From Zygnema cylindricum (taxonomy: Eukaryota; Streptophyta; Zygnematophyceae; Zygnematales; Zygnemataceae), in contig JBBHKE010000890.1 of the NCBI GenBank assembly GCA_037447655.1, forward strand, positions 1-64,000: a stretch of DNA of 64,000 nt. The letters run 5' to 3'. Both the position numbers and the translations under genes were made by a program. Below are positions 35,501 through 43,990 of the stretch, piece after piece; within the stretch, counting starts at the first letter, position 1; each line of letters opens with the position of its first letter. The notes under the pieces are model-generated. The model made no database searches. It had not been told where the DNA came from and was given only the letters and a program-made list of their open reading frames with translations.

Positions 35501-35578
35501 GAAAAAAAAATTGCTCCCAAGTTAAAGTATTGTAGAGAAAAGTGTGGACTAAAAGAGAAGTTGAATTTTGACTAGAAA
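32519..35578 (+). pseudogene. Element E protease end, integrase, RT and RNase H, decayed
   Basis: Recognisable in order: protease end and integrase zinc finger (32710-33087; WQKLLGHVHFDR has Q for the first His and SSSCAQ lost a Cys), integrase core (33100-33560, AEAMNCANYIKNR), linker (33786-34040), RT (34100-34700; KGFTQKEGINNEET, DIKIAFLNGELNEEIFMRQ, and YVDN instead of YVDD near 34645) and RNase H (35030-35578; EAEYMASCFVVKELMWVKSL, FCDNHAAIAIA). More than ten stops or frameshifts. Confidence 0.8.
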
Positions 35579-35588
35579 ATAAGGGAAG

Positions 35589-36422
35589 TGTTGAAATATC
35601 CAGATTTATAATATATTTTCTAGGTCTAATTAGTGTTATGAAAAAGGCAAGACAAGCGCAGGTAGCCTGTCTCCTTCTGCTAGCCCCCATACTTTTGTAG
35701 TCACTGATAAGAGATGGTGATGAGTCGAACTTACCGGCGAGCAGGGCGCTGTTAGCTCTAACCGGTCTGTAGGAATTTGCTAGTATATAAGTGTGATTAA
35801 TATATAAACTAAATATGATTTTAATCCACAGGTGAAACAGGAACATAAAACGAGCGTATAGTGCGAACGATCTTCACACGAAACAAATGAATTACATTTG
35901 TTTCGACGGTTCATTAAATGTTAGATTTTGATCCAATGACACAAGCCAAGATCTCCGAACTTTGCATTTTCGACGTGGCGACCTCACCATGCCAGAGATT
36001 ACATTTGGTCGTGGTACTTGGGGCAAAGACGAGTAAACGTGGCACGCGTCCACTCAATGGTCGCCGTACATAGGTACAAAAGGTCCGCCAGTCATTGCAC
36101 AGGATTTGATTGGATCGTACTATAGTAGATAGGGGTTGTGAGAGAAGTTTAGGACTTATAAATTTTTGCAGTAGACAATCACCTCTCTCTTTGAAATTTT
36201 GTATGAATTGGTATCTTTGCCACCTCATAACTTATTGGTTGGTTAGCCGTTTTGAGTGATTCTCTTTGCTACGGACTCAAAAGAGTCAAAGCTACACAAT
36301 GGTGCAATCATAATGTTTGTTTGTTATCTTGGGCAGCAGCGGTTTTGGCTGAAATTGGGTTAGTTAAAAGTTATCTAAAGGCTTCCATAATTTTGTTGTC
36401 TAATAGAGGAAACAGAATTACA
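35589..36422 (+). repeat. 3' LTR of element E
   Basis: A complete 834-bp LTR runs from TGTTGAAATATCC to CAGAATTACA after the tract AAGGGAAG. U3 holds an inverted pair CACACGAAACAAATG / CATTTGTTTCGACGG (35877-35912) and ACGTGGCACGCG near 36035. The leader has TGGTA-TCTT-TGCCA (36209-36222) and GACTC-AAAA-GAGTC (about 36268). It is joined without a spacer to an inverted U3 of element F. Confidence 0.85.
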
Positions 36423-36883
36423 CCGACATTTAATATTAGCCGTCGAAATAAATGTATGATTCATTTGTTTCGTGCGATATCATGTTCGCACTATATATTA
36501 GTTAGTTCTATGTCCCTTCATTCATCATTCCCTTAATCAGATCTAGGATCATTACACAGTTTAAACATTTATCAAACCCTACGTATGTTAACGAACTCCT
36601 ATAACAAACATGTTAGAGGTGATATTTACGCCTAGCTTTGCCGGTCAAAGGTTTGAGTCTTGCCGAACTCAACCTTTTGTTGAGAGTGACTTGTGTCACT
36701 CTTTTGTCTTGCTTATGGAGCTGAGGGAGCCATGTCTCCACCACTCTCTCCCTCCTTCAATGACTACATCAAGTATGGGGGCTAGAGAGAAGGGGTGGAG
36801 GCAGGTTGCTTGCCCTTTTTTTGTCTTTTTCTACTATTCTATTTAGACCTAGAAAATTTCCCAAAAAACTAGTTATTTTAACA
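36423..36883 (-). repeat. U3 part of the F 3' LTR, fused to the E LTR
   Basis: It starts TGTTAAAATAACTAG at 36883 (minus strand) after the F polypurine tract and ends at TTAAATGTCGG, exactly where the CA end of the E LTR lies. The same U3 with the same breakpoint recurs at 55184-55636. The matching R-U5 part is absent here. Confidence 0.75.
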
Positions 36884-38589
36884 CTCCCCTTATTTTCTTC
36901 TCTAGTTTCAACTTCTCTTTTAGTCCACACTTTTCTCTACAATATTTTAGCTTGGGAGTTGACACAGGTTTGGTCATCCTATCAACCACCATTTCTTCAC
37001 AAGATTTATACACAAGATTCACAATTTTGTTTTCTACTTTTTCCCTCACAAAACTCAATCTTATGTCCACATGTTTAGCTTTGAAATGATGCTTTGGATT
37101 GGCTACAATTACGATAGCACTTGATTATCATTAAATACTTAATAGACTACCTCCATATACCCTAGTTGCAATAACAAGGATTTGACCCACATCAACTCTT
37201 TCACAGCAAAACAAGAGACCATGTACTCAGCCTCCATAGTAGATTGAGCAACCACCTTTTTTTTCTTACTTCTCCAATAGCAAGCACCTTCCCCCACATA
37301 CTACACAAACCCAAAAGTTCATCTTCTCATAGGTGAATCCCCATAATAGACATCACTCCAAGAAGTGATGTCAATGTGCTCTCCTCCCCAATGCAACCAT
37401 AACTCTCTGGTTCCCACCAGATATTGCATGACTCTCTTGGTCGCCTCCCAATCTCTATTCCTAGGATTGTTAAGACTCCAATTGAGGACTCCTATTGCTG
37501 CCGCTATGTCTAGCCTTATAGTGTTCATAAAGTAGATTAAACTTCCTACGACTTTTGTATAAGGAATAGACTTCATAAAATCTCTTTCCTCTAGATTCAT
37601 CTGATCATCTAATATTATCACTCCTCCTTCTACACTCCCATCACTTACTTTCTTCAAATCAATGGGAGTGGTACAACTGTTTTCCTTTTCCATCTGAATT
37701 TCTCAAGAATATTACCTATCGCTTCATATTGAGTAAGTCTGATAATCCTTTCCCCCCTATCTCTCTCCATTTTCGATTCCAAAAATATATTTTGCCTCCC
37801 ATAAATACTTCTTGTCAAATTTGCTTCTAACATTTTTCTTTAACTTATCGATATTTTCCAAAAACTAACTTAACATTAGCAAATCATCCACAAAAATTGC
37901 AATTAAAATCACACCATTCTCATCTTCAAACATATAGATTGAATGGTCAAAGCTGATCTGGATATATCCCAAATTGGTAAGAAAGTCATCTAGTTTCTTC
38001 TTCCATTGTCAGGGAGCGTGCTTGAATTTATATAAGGACTCTATAACCCTGCAAACATTACTCTCTTCTCCTTCCTCCACAAACCCCTCTGGTTGCCGCA
38101 TGAAGATTTCTTCTTCTAACTCACCATTTAGGAATGCGGCCTTAATATCCATCTGGTGTATCTTCTTCTGTTCCGTTGCTGCTAGATTGATGAGAATCCT
38201 TATTGATGGGAACCAAACAACTGGAGCAAAAGACTCCTCATAGTCAATCCCCTCCTTTTGGGTGAACTCCTTTGCTACCAGCCGAGCCTTATATCTTTCA
38301 ATGGTATTATCGAGGTACATTTTCAGTTTAAACACCTATTTGCAACCAATCGTTTTTTTGTCTGGAAGGCAGTCCACTAGTTCCCAAGTATTTGCTTCCT
38401 AATGTAGACGAACTCATCATTTATAGCTTTAACCCATCTTTCTTTTTCTGGACTGTTCAATGCCTCTTAGTTTGACTGAGGCTCATCAGGGTGAGATAGC
38501 TTAGTAACCTTATGAGGAGCCTATATTTCATTTATCCTTTTGCTCCTCCTTCTCCCTCACTCAAAACTCGAAGTTGGAACGGAGGAAAG
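36884..38589 (-). pseudogene. Element F RT and RNase H, decayed
   Basis: Minus-strand pieces: RT 38009-38335 (FTQKEGIDYEESFAPVVWFP, DIKAAFLNGELEEEIFMRQP), RNase H side 37319-37693 (IPYTKVVGSLIYFMNTIRLD, WLHWGGEHIDITSWSD) and 36873-37070 (MDIRLSFVREKVENKIVNL). The YVDD region near 37880-37900 is out of frame. Element I is inserted at the RT-linker side with the duplicated target GAAAG. Confidence 0.8.
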
Positions 38590-38798
38590 TGTAGAAACTA
38601 ATGTTTTTATTAGTATTTTCTAGGTCTGAGAAGAAACATAGAAGTCGAGGCAGTCTATCTCTAACTTCTCTCTCCAACTCTCAAACTTGTCGCAGTCACT
38701 GAGAAATCAGAGAGGAAGCTAGAGCCATGGCTACCTTGTCTATCCTGAGGTTTACGGGAATTTTATATTAGGGTTTATTTATTTACTTAAAAGGTATG

Positions 38799-38881
38799 TG
38801 CCGGCGGCAGGATTTGATCCTTGTACCTGCCGGCCGGCAGACAAGAAATAGCCGGTAGCCTTAGCCGTTAAGTCTAGCGGT
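38799..38881 (-). other. tRNA-like module in the I LTR, antisense to the element
   Basis: The minus strand reads TTAACGGCTAAGGCTACCGG (box A-like) and AAGGATCAAATCCTGC (box B-like), closing with CCGCCGGCA that can pair with an upstream GCCGG. The same module is in the 3' LTR at 44200-44282 (minus) and in element H at 47005-47085 (plus, because H is inverted). It is less tRNA-like than the copies in A, D and K. Confidence 0.5.
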
Positions 38882-39254
38882 AGTGTTTTGTAGTATATAG
38901 TTTGATATTTATTTAAATATGTATACGTGCGATAAACCATTTAACTGTAATGAATTACGGGATACATAGATCCAGTAATACATAATGTACGACTTACGGT
39001 ACGGACATAAATCAGTACCGCGCATTTGTTTCGTAAATGAAACAAATACCGCGCATGTATTTATTACGGCCACGATTAAATCCGAATTTAATCGGACGGC
39101 CAGGATTAGCGCCGAGATCGCGGAGGAAAATTTCGGCGGTTTGTGGCCATCGCCAAATCGGATGACGCGTGGCGAAATTCCGTTGGATTGTGGAATCTCC
39201 GGAGATTATGGCACCGAATCCGGATTTGACATGTGTCTACATTTTGGCCATGTC

Positions 39255-39329
39255 GTACAATGTCCGTACATAAAGTACACCGGCAGCTGTACTTTTGCGT
39301 ACGGAACTCAATTCTGATTGGTTCCGTAC
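39255..39329. promoter_or_regulatory. GTAC cluster in the I LTR
   Basis: Six GTAC palindromes lie within 75 bp (39255, 39266, 39275, 39289, 39299, 39326), several as CGTACAA, CGTACAT or CGTACGG. GTAC is the core bound by plant SBP-domain factors and the core of copper-response elements. The cluster lies 90-160 bp upstream of the presumed transcript start, and an equivalent cluster is in each other LTR family here. Confidence 0.5.
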
Positions 39330-39414
39330 ATCAGTAGATAGAGTATGTGAGAGAGATAGGACTTAGAAAAATTAGAAGATAGGACCCCCTCTCCCAGAGA
39401 GCTTCTGTACAAAA

Positions 39415-39545
39415 GGTCAACTTTGACCCTCCATAACTTACTGCTCAGGGGAGCAAATTCAGAGATTCTTTTTGCTACCAACTCAGGGGAGTCTTGTCTT
39501 TACAGGGGTGGAGGTGGTCAGGGTTTTTGTCTACCAGGGTGGCAG
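39415..39545 (+). promoter_or_regulatory. Leader hairpin series in the I LTR
   Basis: Four short stems in order: GGTCA-ACTT-TGACC (39415), TGCTC-AGGG-GAGCA (39442), ACTC-AGGG-GAGT (39481) and CTACCA-GGG-TGGCAG (39531; perfect as CTGCCA in the 3' LTR, 44932-44946). The stems recur at matching places in the other families with changed but still complementary bases, which suggests a functional RNA fold in the R-U5 leader. Confidence 0.6.
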
Positions 39546-39618
39546 TTATTTTTGCTGGAACACAAAGGGGTCAGGATTATCCTAGAGGCTTCTTGGAAGC
39601 AGTCTACTCTGAGGACTT

Positions 39619-39855
39619 ATGGAGGTCTCAGAGTTTCAGGTTATGGGCCCACCCTCTACGTTACCAATCTTTAATGGAACTGGCTTCATATACTGGGAAA
39701 GTATGATGATAGGAGCTCTATGCAAAAAAAGGTTTTGGGGGATAGTGAGTGGACGGTTGGGGCGTCCATCAAGTCTTGGAATTCCTCCAGGGTTTGGAGG
39801 AACCAGATTCACCAGGAAAGAGGACCCACCTTCAACGGAGGAAACAAAAGAATGA
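39619..39855 (+). pseudogene. Element I Gag N-terminal part, ends at TGA
   Basis: It starts at ATG 39619 (in U5) or ATG 39643 (in the primer site) and reads MGPPSTLPIFNGTGFIYWES, a typical copia gag start with the PIFNG/YW motif. It stops at TGA 39853-39855 where element H has GGA (KEGEVVDKG). The frame continues unchanged into 39859-43293, so a single base change split gag. Confidence 0.85.
39639..39653 (+). promoter_or_regulatory. Primer-binding site of element I, overlapping the gag start
   Basis: GGTTATGGGCCCACC follows the LTR CA with no spacer. It is the exact complement of GGUGGGCCCAUAACC in the anticodon arm of plant initiator tRNA-Met. The contained ATG (39643-39645), which would pair with the CAU anticodon, is in frame with gag and encodes the M of MGPPS. 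Confidence 0.82.
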
Positions 39856-39858
39856 GAG

Positions 39859-42800
39859 GTGGTGGACAAAGGAAAGGAGAAGGAGACGACCACACCAATA
39901 GCAACTGGTTCGACATTCATGTCACCTATTCCGAGGAACGAGGAGAATGATACTGAAACCTGGGACTTCAACAATATGGCGGCAAAGCACTTCATCCTAC
40001 GCCATCTCACTCAAGGACTTGCATGTCCTCATTTGCAGGTAGAAAGAGCATCCGATCTTTGGATGGCTCTCATAGAGATGTACCGAAGTGGTACGATTCA
40101 GCAACAACAGTTGGCTGATCAGAAAGTTAAGGAGTATGTATACAAAGGGGGAAATATGTTGGATTTTTGCAATGAGCTTGCTACACTCTTCATGGAGCTA
40201 CAGAGTGCGGGAAAAGATTTTAGTGAAAAAGAAAAGGTTAACTGTTTACTGATGAAGTTACCTGATGAGTTCGTAAATATAGTTTACCGTGTGCAAGACT
40301 TGCCTGACTCAAGGTGGATATGGAACTCAGTGGTAGGGATGATTCTCGTTCAAGAGAATACAATTGAGATCCGAAGGGGAGGAAAGAGTGGCCAAGCCTT
40401 GGCAAGAGCGACTAATTGGAAAAACAGGGATTTCCGAAAACCGGTCGGAAACTATGGGGGTAGGGAGCAGAAAAAACAGGCCGATGAGTTCGAACCAAGG
40501 GCTCCCAAAGGACTATGTCACTTTTGTAAGAAACCAGGGCACTATATGGCAGAGTGCACTAAGCTAACCGCGCTTCGGTTAAAGGAGGGGCAGACCGGTG
40601 GTACCCCGAGAGGAAAGAAAAAGGCCCTTGTCACACAGGTACTTGAGGTTGAATCCGAGGACGAGGACGATGAGCTCCTTTTGGATGAGGAGTTGGAGGC
40701 GAAAAATGAGGTCAAAATTCCACGAAGGCAGAAATGTGCTTACGGTGGATTGAAAGGTGAAGCAGGCTGGATTGTAGATTCAGGTGCCTCCATGCACATG
40801 TGTAAGGATAGACACCTGTTTACTAAGATAAGAAAGATTCCCACCGTAGAGATAGAGTACGGGGATGGGAGGATAGTCACCACTACTCTTGTAGGATCGG
40901 TAGATCTAAAAGTGTTAGTAGAAGGAAAGACATCCATATTAACATTCTCCGATGTATTATTTATTCCGGAGCTGAACAAAAATCTTATCTCTACATCAAT
41001 ATTAGATGATAAGGGTTTTTTTACTAGCACTAGGGAAGGAGTCTTTACTGCTAGTTTTGAGGAGGATGTCTATTTCATTGCTGAGAAAGGTAGCCATGGG
41101 ATGTTTAGGCTGATCTTAAGTAATGAAAAGAAGAAACTTTATTATGTTGGTGTTCATGATATTATGATGTGGCATAAGAGGCTTGGGTATGTGAATCTAG
41201 ATAAGTTAAGAGAGATGAAAAAGATGGGAGTGGTGGAAGGGACTCAGTTCAGTGAAAGTGATGATATAAGTGATTGTAGTGGATGTGCTCAAGGTAAAGC
41301 ACACAGATTACCCTTTCCTAAGTCAGCCACTTATAAGGGAGAAAAAATTCTAGATCTAGTACACACAGATATTTGGGGACCGGCTAAAGTGCCCTCACCG
41401 GGGGGGAAGAGATTTATGATGACTATAACTGATGATTGGTCTCGGTATTCCCGGGTATATTTTTTGAAAAACAAGTCCGAAGCTGAGGATTGTTTTAGAC
41501 AATATAAAGCATGGAGTGAAAAACTCCATGAAACTCCAATCAAGAGAGTAAGGAGTGACAATGGTGGAGAGTATACTTCTAACCAGTTTGAGGATTTTCT
41601 GAGGGAAGATGGGGTTCAACACCAAAAGACAGTTCCAGAAAATCCAGAACAGAATGGGGTAGCTGAAAGGTTAAATAGAACAGTAAGTGATAGTGCTAGA
41701 AGTATGTTGTCAGATAAAAAGATAGGGAAAAGGTTTTGGGCAGAAGCAATGAATTATGCTAATTACCTCAAGAATAGAGTTCTTACTTCAGCTATAGGAG
41801 ATCAAACACCTTATGAAAGATGGACAGGCCAGAAACCAGACATATCTCACTTAAAGGTTTTCGGCAGTCAAGTTTTCAGTCTAGATATTGATCGGTCCAA
41901 TTGGAAGCTAGATCCTAAAGGAAAACCGGGATACTTATTAGGATATGATGAAGATGTAAAAGGATATAGAGTTTATGATCTAAAAAGGGAAGATATAATC
42001 TTAGTAAAGCATCTAGTAGTTATGGATGAAGGAAAGTCTGTGGATCCCTTCAAATATACGAAGTCAGTAAAAATCAGATTTGAGTCAGAAAATTCCGATG
42101 ACTTTGAGCTTCCTAACTATCCAGGTTTTAGAGAAGATGACATTCTTGCAGGAACAAATCAGACCGAAAAGGACTCGGCTGTGGAAACTCCAGTGACACC
42201 TCTACTCGAAGCAGAAGACGTGGTGGAAATTGATTCGGAATCAAGGGATAGGGGAGAAACCGAGTTTGTTCAAAAGAATCCACGAGAACCATCTATTCCG
42301 GCCTCAAATTATGAGGGGGGGAGGAGAAGTAGCAAAAGACTGGAAGAAAAACAGGTTAATAACAAGGTAACTAAACTATCTCATCAAGATGAACCTCAAA
42401 CTTATGGAGAGGCGATGACTTGTCCAGAAAGAAACCGGTGGAAGACAGCCATCAATGAGGAGATGGCTTCAATCATGGCAGCCGATACTTGGGAGCTGGT
42501 GGACTGTCCACCTAACCGAAAACCAATCGGTTGTAAGTGGGTTTTCAAATTAAAACTAAACCCAGATAACACAATCGAACGCTACAAGGCCAGATTAGTG
42601 GCAAAGGGATTTACACAAAAGGAAGGAATTGACTACGAGGAAACCTTTGCCCCGGTGGTCATATTTCCCTCCGTCCGCATACTTCTCAGTTTAGCAGCGG
42701 CGGAAGACATGGAAGTGCATCAGATGGACATCAAGACAGCCTTTTTGCATGGAGAATTGGAAGAGGAGATCTTCATGCGACAACCCGAAGGTTTTGTGGA

Positions 42801-43293
42801 GGAAGGAGAGGAGAGTAAGGTATGCCGGCTGATTAAATCTCTTTATGGTTTGAAACAGGCACCTCGACAATGGAATAAGAAGCTTGATGAGTTTCTTACC
42901 GGTCTGGGATATATTCGGATCAGCTCAGATCACTCAATCTATGTTTTCAAAGATGAGGAAGGTTTGATATTTATTGCAATTTATGTTGATGATTTGCTTG
43001 TATTATGTAAATCAATGGAAAAAATTAACAAACTAAAAACCGATCTTAAGGGGAGATTTGAAATGAAGGATATGGGAGAAGCAAGATATATTTTGGGAAT
43101 TCAAGTAGAGAGAGACCGAAAAAGGAAAATTATAAGATTGACTCAAAAAGAAGCAATAAGGAACATGCTGGAAAAATTTCAAATGGATAAAGCTAATAGT
43201 TGTACAACTCCAATGGAGTTGAAGAAGGGAAGTGAGGGGAGTGAGGAAGAAGGAGTCATAGTCTTAGACGAGGAATTATCTCCTGATGAATAG
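39859..43293 (+). CDS. Ty1/copia Gag-Pol polyprotein of element I (Gag, PR, INT, RT)
   Basis: 1144 codons remain open; the apparent first codon is GTG after the TGA, so the true start is upstream. Domains by residue of this frame: gag core 1-215, zinc knuckle C220-C233 (CHFCKKPGHYMAEC), aspartic protease D307-S-G, integrase zinc finger H439...C473-C476, integrase core D504, D567, E603 (DD35E spacing), GYLLGYDEDVKGYRVYDL motif, acidic linker, RT with LYGLKQAPRQWNKKLDEF and Y1042-VDD. The polyprotein would be cut by its protease in cytoplasmic particles to copy RNA to cDNA and integrate it. Oddities: the second zinc ligand of integrase is Y444 (LGYVN) where H and D keep His, and a TAG stops the frame at 43291 before RNase H. 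Confidence 0.9.
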   Translation: MVDKGKEKETTTPIATGSTFMSPIPRNEENDTETWDFNNMAAKHFILRHLTQGLACPHLQVERASDLWMALIEMYRSGTIQQQQLADQKVKEYVYKGGNMLDFCNELATLFMELQSAGKDFSEKEKVNCLLMKLPDEFVNIVYRVQDLPDSRWIWNSVVGMILVQENTIEIRRGGKSGQALARATNWKNRDFRKPVGNYGGREQKKQADEFEPRAPKGLCHFCKKPGHYMAECTKLTALRLKEGQTGGTPRGKKKALVTQVLEVESEDEDDELLLDEELEAKNEVKIPRRQKCAYGGLKGEAGWIVDSGASMHMCKDRHLFTKIRKIPTVEIEYGDGRIVTTTLVGSVDLKVLVEGKTSILTFSDVLFIPELNKNLISTSILDDKGFFTSTREGVFTASFEEDVYFIAEKGSHGMFRLILSNEKKKLYYVGVHDIMMWHKRLGYVNLDKLREMKKMGVVEGTQFSESDDISDCSGCAQGKAHRLPFPKSATYKGEKILDLVHTDIWGPAKVPSPGGKRFMMTITDDWSRYSRVYFLKNKSEAEDCFRQYKAWSEKLHETPIKRVRSDNGGEYTSNQFEDFLREDGVQHQKTVPENPEQNGVAERLNRTVSDSARSMLSDKKIGKRFWAEAMNYANYLKNRVLTSAIGDQTPYERWTGQKPDISHLKVFGSQVFSLDIDRSNWKLDPKGKPGYLLGYDEDVKGYRVYDLKREDIILVKHLVVMDEGKSVDPFKYTKSVKIRFESENSDDFELPNYPGFREDDILAGTNQTEKDSAVETPVTPLLEAEDVVEIDSESRDRGETEFVQKNPREPSIPASNYEGGRRSSKRLEEKQVNNKVTKLSHQDEPQTYGEAMTCPERNRWKTAINEEMASIMAADTWELVDCPPNRKPIGCKWVFKLKLNPDNTIERYKARLVAKGFTQKEGIDYEETFAPVVIFPSVRILLSLAAAEDMEVHQMDIKTAFLHGELEEEIFMRQPEGFVEEGEESKVCRLIKSLYGLKQAPRQWNKKLDEFLTGLGYIRISSDHSIYVFKDEEGLIFIAIYVDDLLVLCKSMEKINKLKTDLKGRFEMKDMGEARYILGIQVERDRKRKIIRLTQKEAIRNMLEKFQMDKANSCTTPMELKKGSEGSEEEGVIVLDEELSPDE

Positions 43294-43299
43294 AAGTTC

Positions 43300-43977
43300 A
43301 TGCAGACTATTCCTTACAGGCAAGTAGTGGGAAGTCTAATCTATTTTATGAATTGTACCCGGCCGGATTTAGCTGCAGCTGTAGGAGTGCTGAGTAGAAG
43401 TCTAAATGCTCCCACTAAGAAGGATTGGGAGGCAGCTAAGAGAGTCCTTAGATATTTGGTAGGAACTAGAGATATATGGTTGCATTTGGGTGGGGAGAAT
43501 ACTGACATCACTACTTGGAGTGATGTTAGTTATGGTGATGCTCCGATGAGGAGATGTACTTCTGGATATGTATTATATGTGGGTGATGGGGCTTGCTGTT
43601 GGAGTAGCAAACAGCAAAAGGTTATTGCTCAGTCCACCATAGAGGCTGAGTATATGGCCTCTTGCTTTGCTGTAAAAGAATTGATGTGGGTCAAGTCTTT
43701 GCTTGGTGAGCTTGGTCACATTAAGAGTGGTGTGCAGAAAATATTTTGTGATAATCAGGCAGCAATCGCTATTTCTGCCAATCCTAAACACCATTTTAAA
43801 GCCAAACACATGGACATCAGACTCAGCTTTGTTAGAGAGAAAGTAGAAAACAAAATAATCAGTTTAGAGTACAGACCAGATAGTGAAATGGTAGCAGATA
43901 TGATGACCAAACCTGTGCCTTCCCCTAAGCTAATATTTTGCAGGGAGAAGTGTGGTCTGAAATTAAAGATTGACTAG
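43300..43977 (+). CDS. Ty1/copia RNase H part of element I
   Basis: A 225-codon frame continues in phase after the TAG at 43291-43293. It begins MQTIPYRQVVGSLIYFMN and contains the RNase H acidic residues in TTWSDVSYGD, the IEAEYMASC and FCDNQAAIAISA motifs, then HHFKAKHMDIRLSFVREKVE and MVADMMTKPVPSPKL near the end. The domain degrades the RNA template during reverse transcription. It has no start signal of its own; with the stop it would need readthrough or would be dead. The polypurine tract follows directly. Confidence 0.88.
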   Translation: MQTIPYRQVVGSLIYFMNCTRPDLAAAVGVLSRSLNAPTKKDWEAAKRVLRYLVGTRDIWLHLGGENTDITTWSDVSYGDAPMRRCTSGYVLYVGDGACCWSSKQQKVIAQSTIEAEYMASCFAVKELMWVKSLLGELGHIKSGVQKIFCDNQAAIAISANPKHHFKAKHMDIRLSFVREKVENKIISLEYRPDSEMVADMMTKPVPSPKLIFCREKCGLKLKID

Positions 43978-43990
43978 AAAATAAGGGGAG
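43977..43990 (+). promoter_or_regulatory. Polypurine tract of element I
   Basis: The run GAAAATAAGGGGAG directly before the TG of the 3' LTR is the expected plus-strand primer. The same run occurs before the 3' LTRs of A, H and (with changes) B, D, E and F. Confidence 0.85.

Larger units (their letters stand above)
30392..36422 (+). mobile_element. Ty1/copia retrotransposon E (plus)
   Basis: It reads on the plus strand: partial 5' LTR (30392-30635; U3 lost at the junction with D), a mutated primer site GGTTAGTGCCCACC (30636-30649), gag to RNase H (30650-35578), a polypurine tract AAATAAGGGAAG and a complete 3' LTR (35589-36422). A solo LTR of an unrelated family is inserted in the protease. 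It is strongly decayed, with stops in every domain. Confidence 0.85.
38590..39638 (+). repeat. 5' LTR of element I
   Basis: TGTAGAAACTAATG to CAGAGTTTCA. U3 carries the antisense tRNA-like module (38799-38881), an ACGCGTGGC box near 39163 and six GTAC cores (39255-39329). The leader part has four hairpins: GGTCA/TGACC (39415-39428), TGCTC/GAGCA (39442-39455), ACTC/GAGT (39481-39492) and CTACCA/TGGCAG (39531-39545). A possible gag ATG lies 20 bp before the LTR end (39619). Confidence 0.95.
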
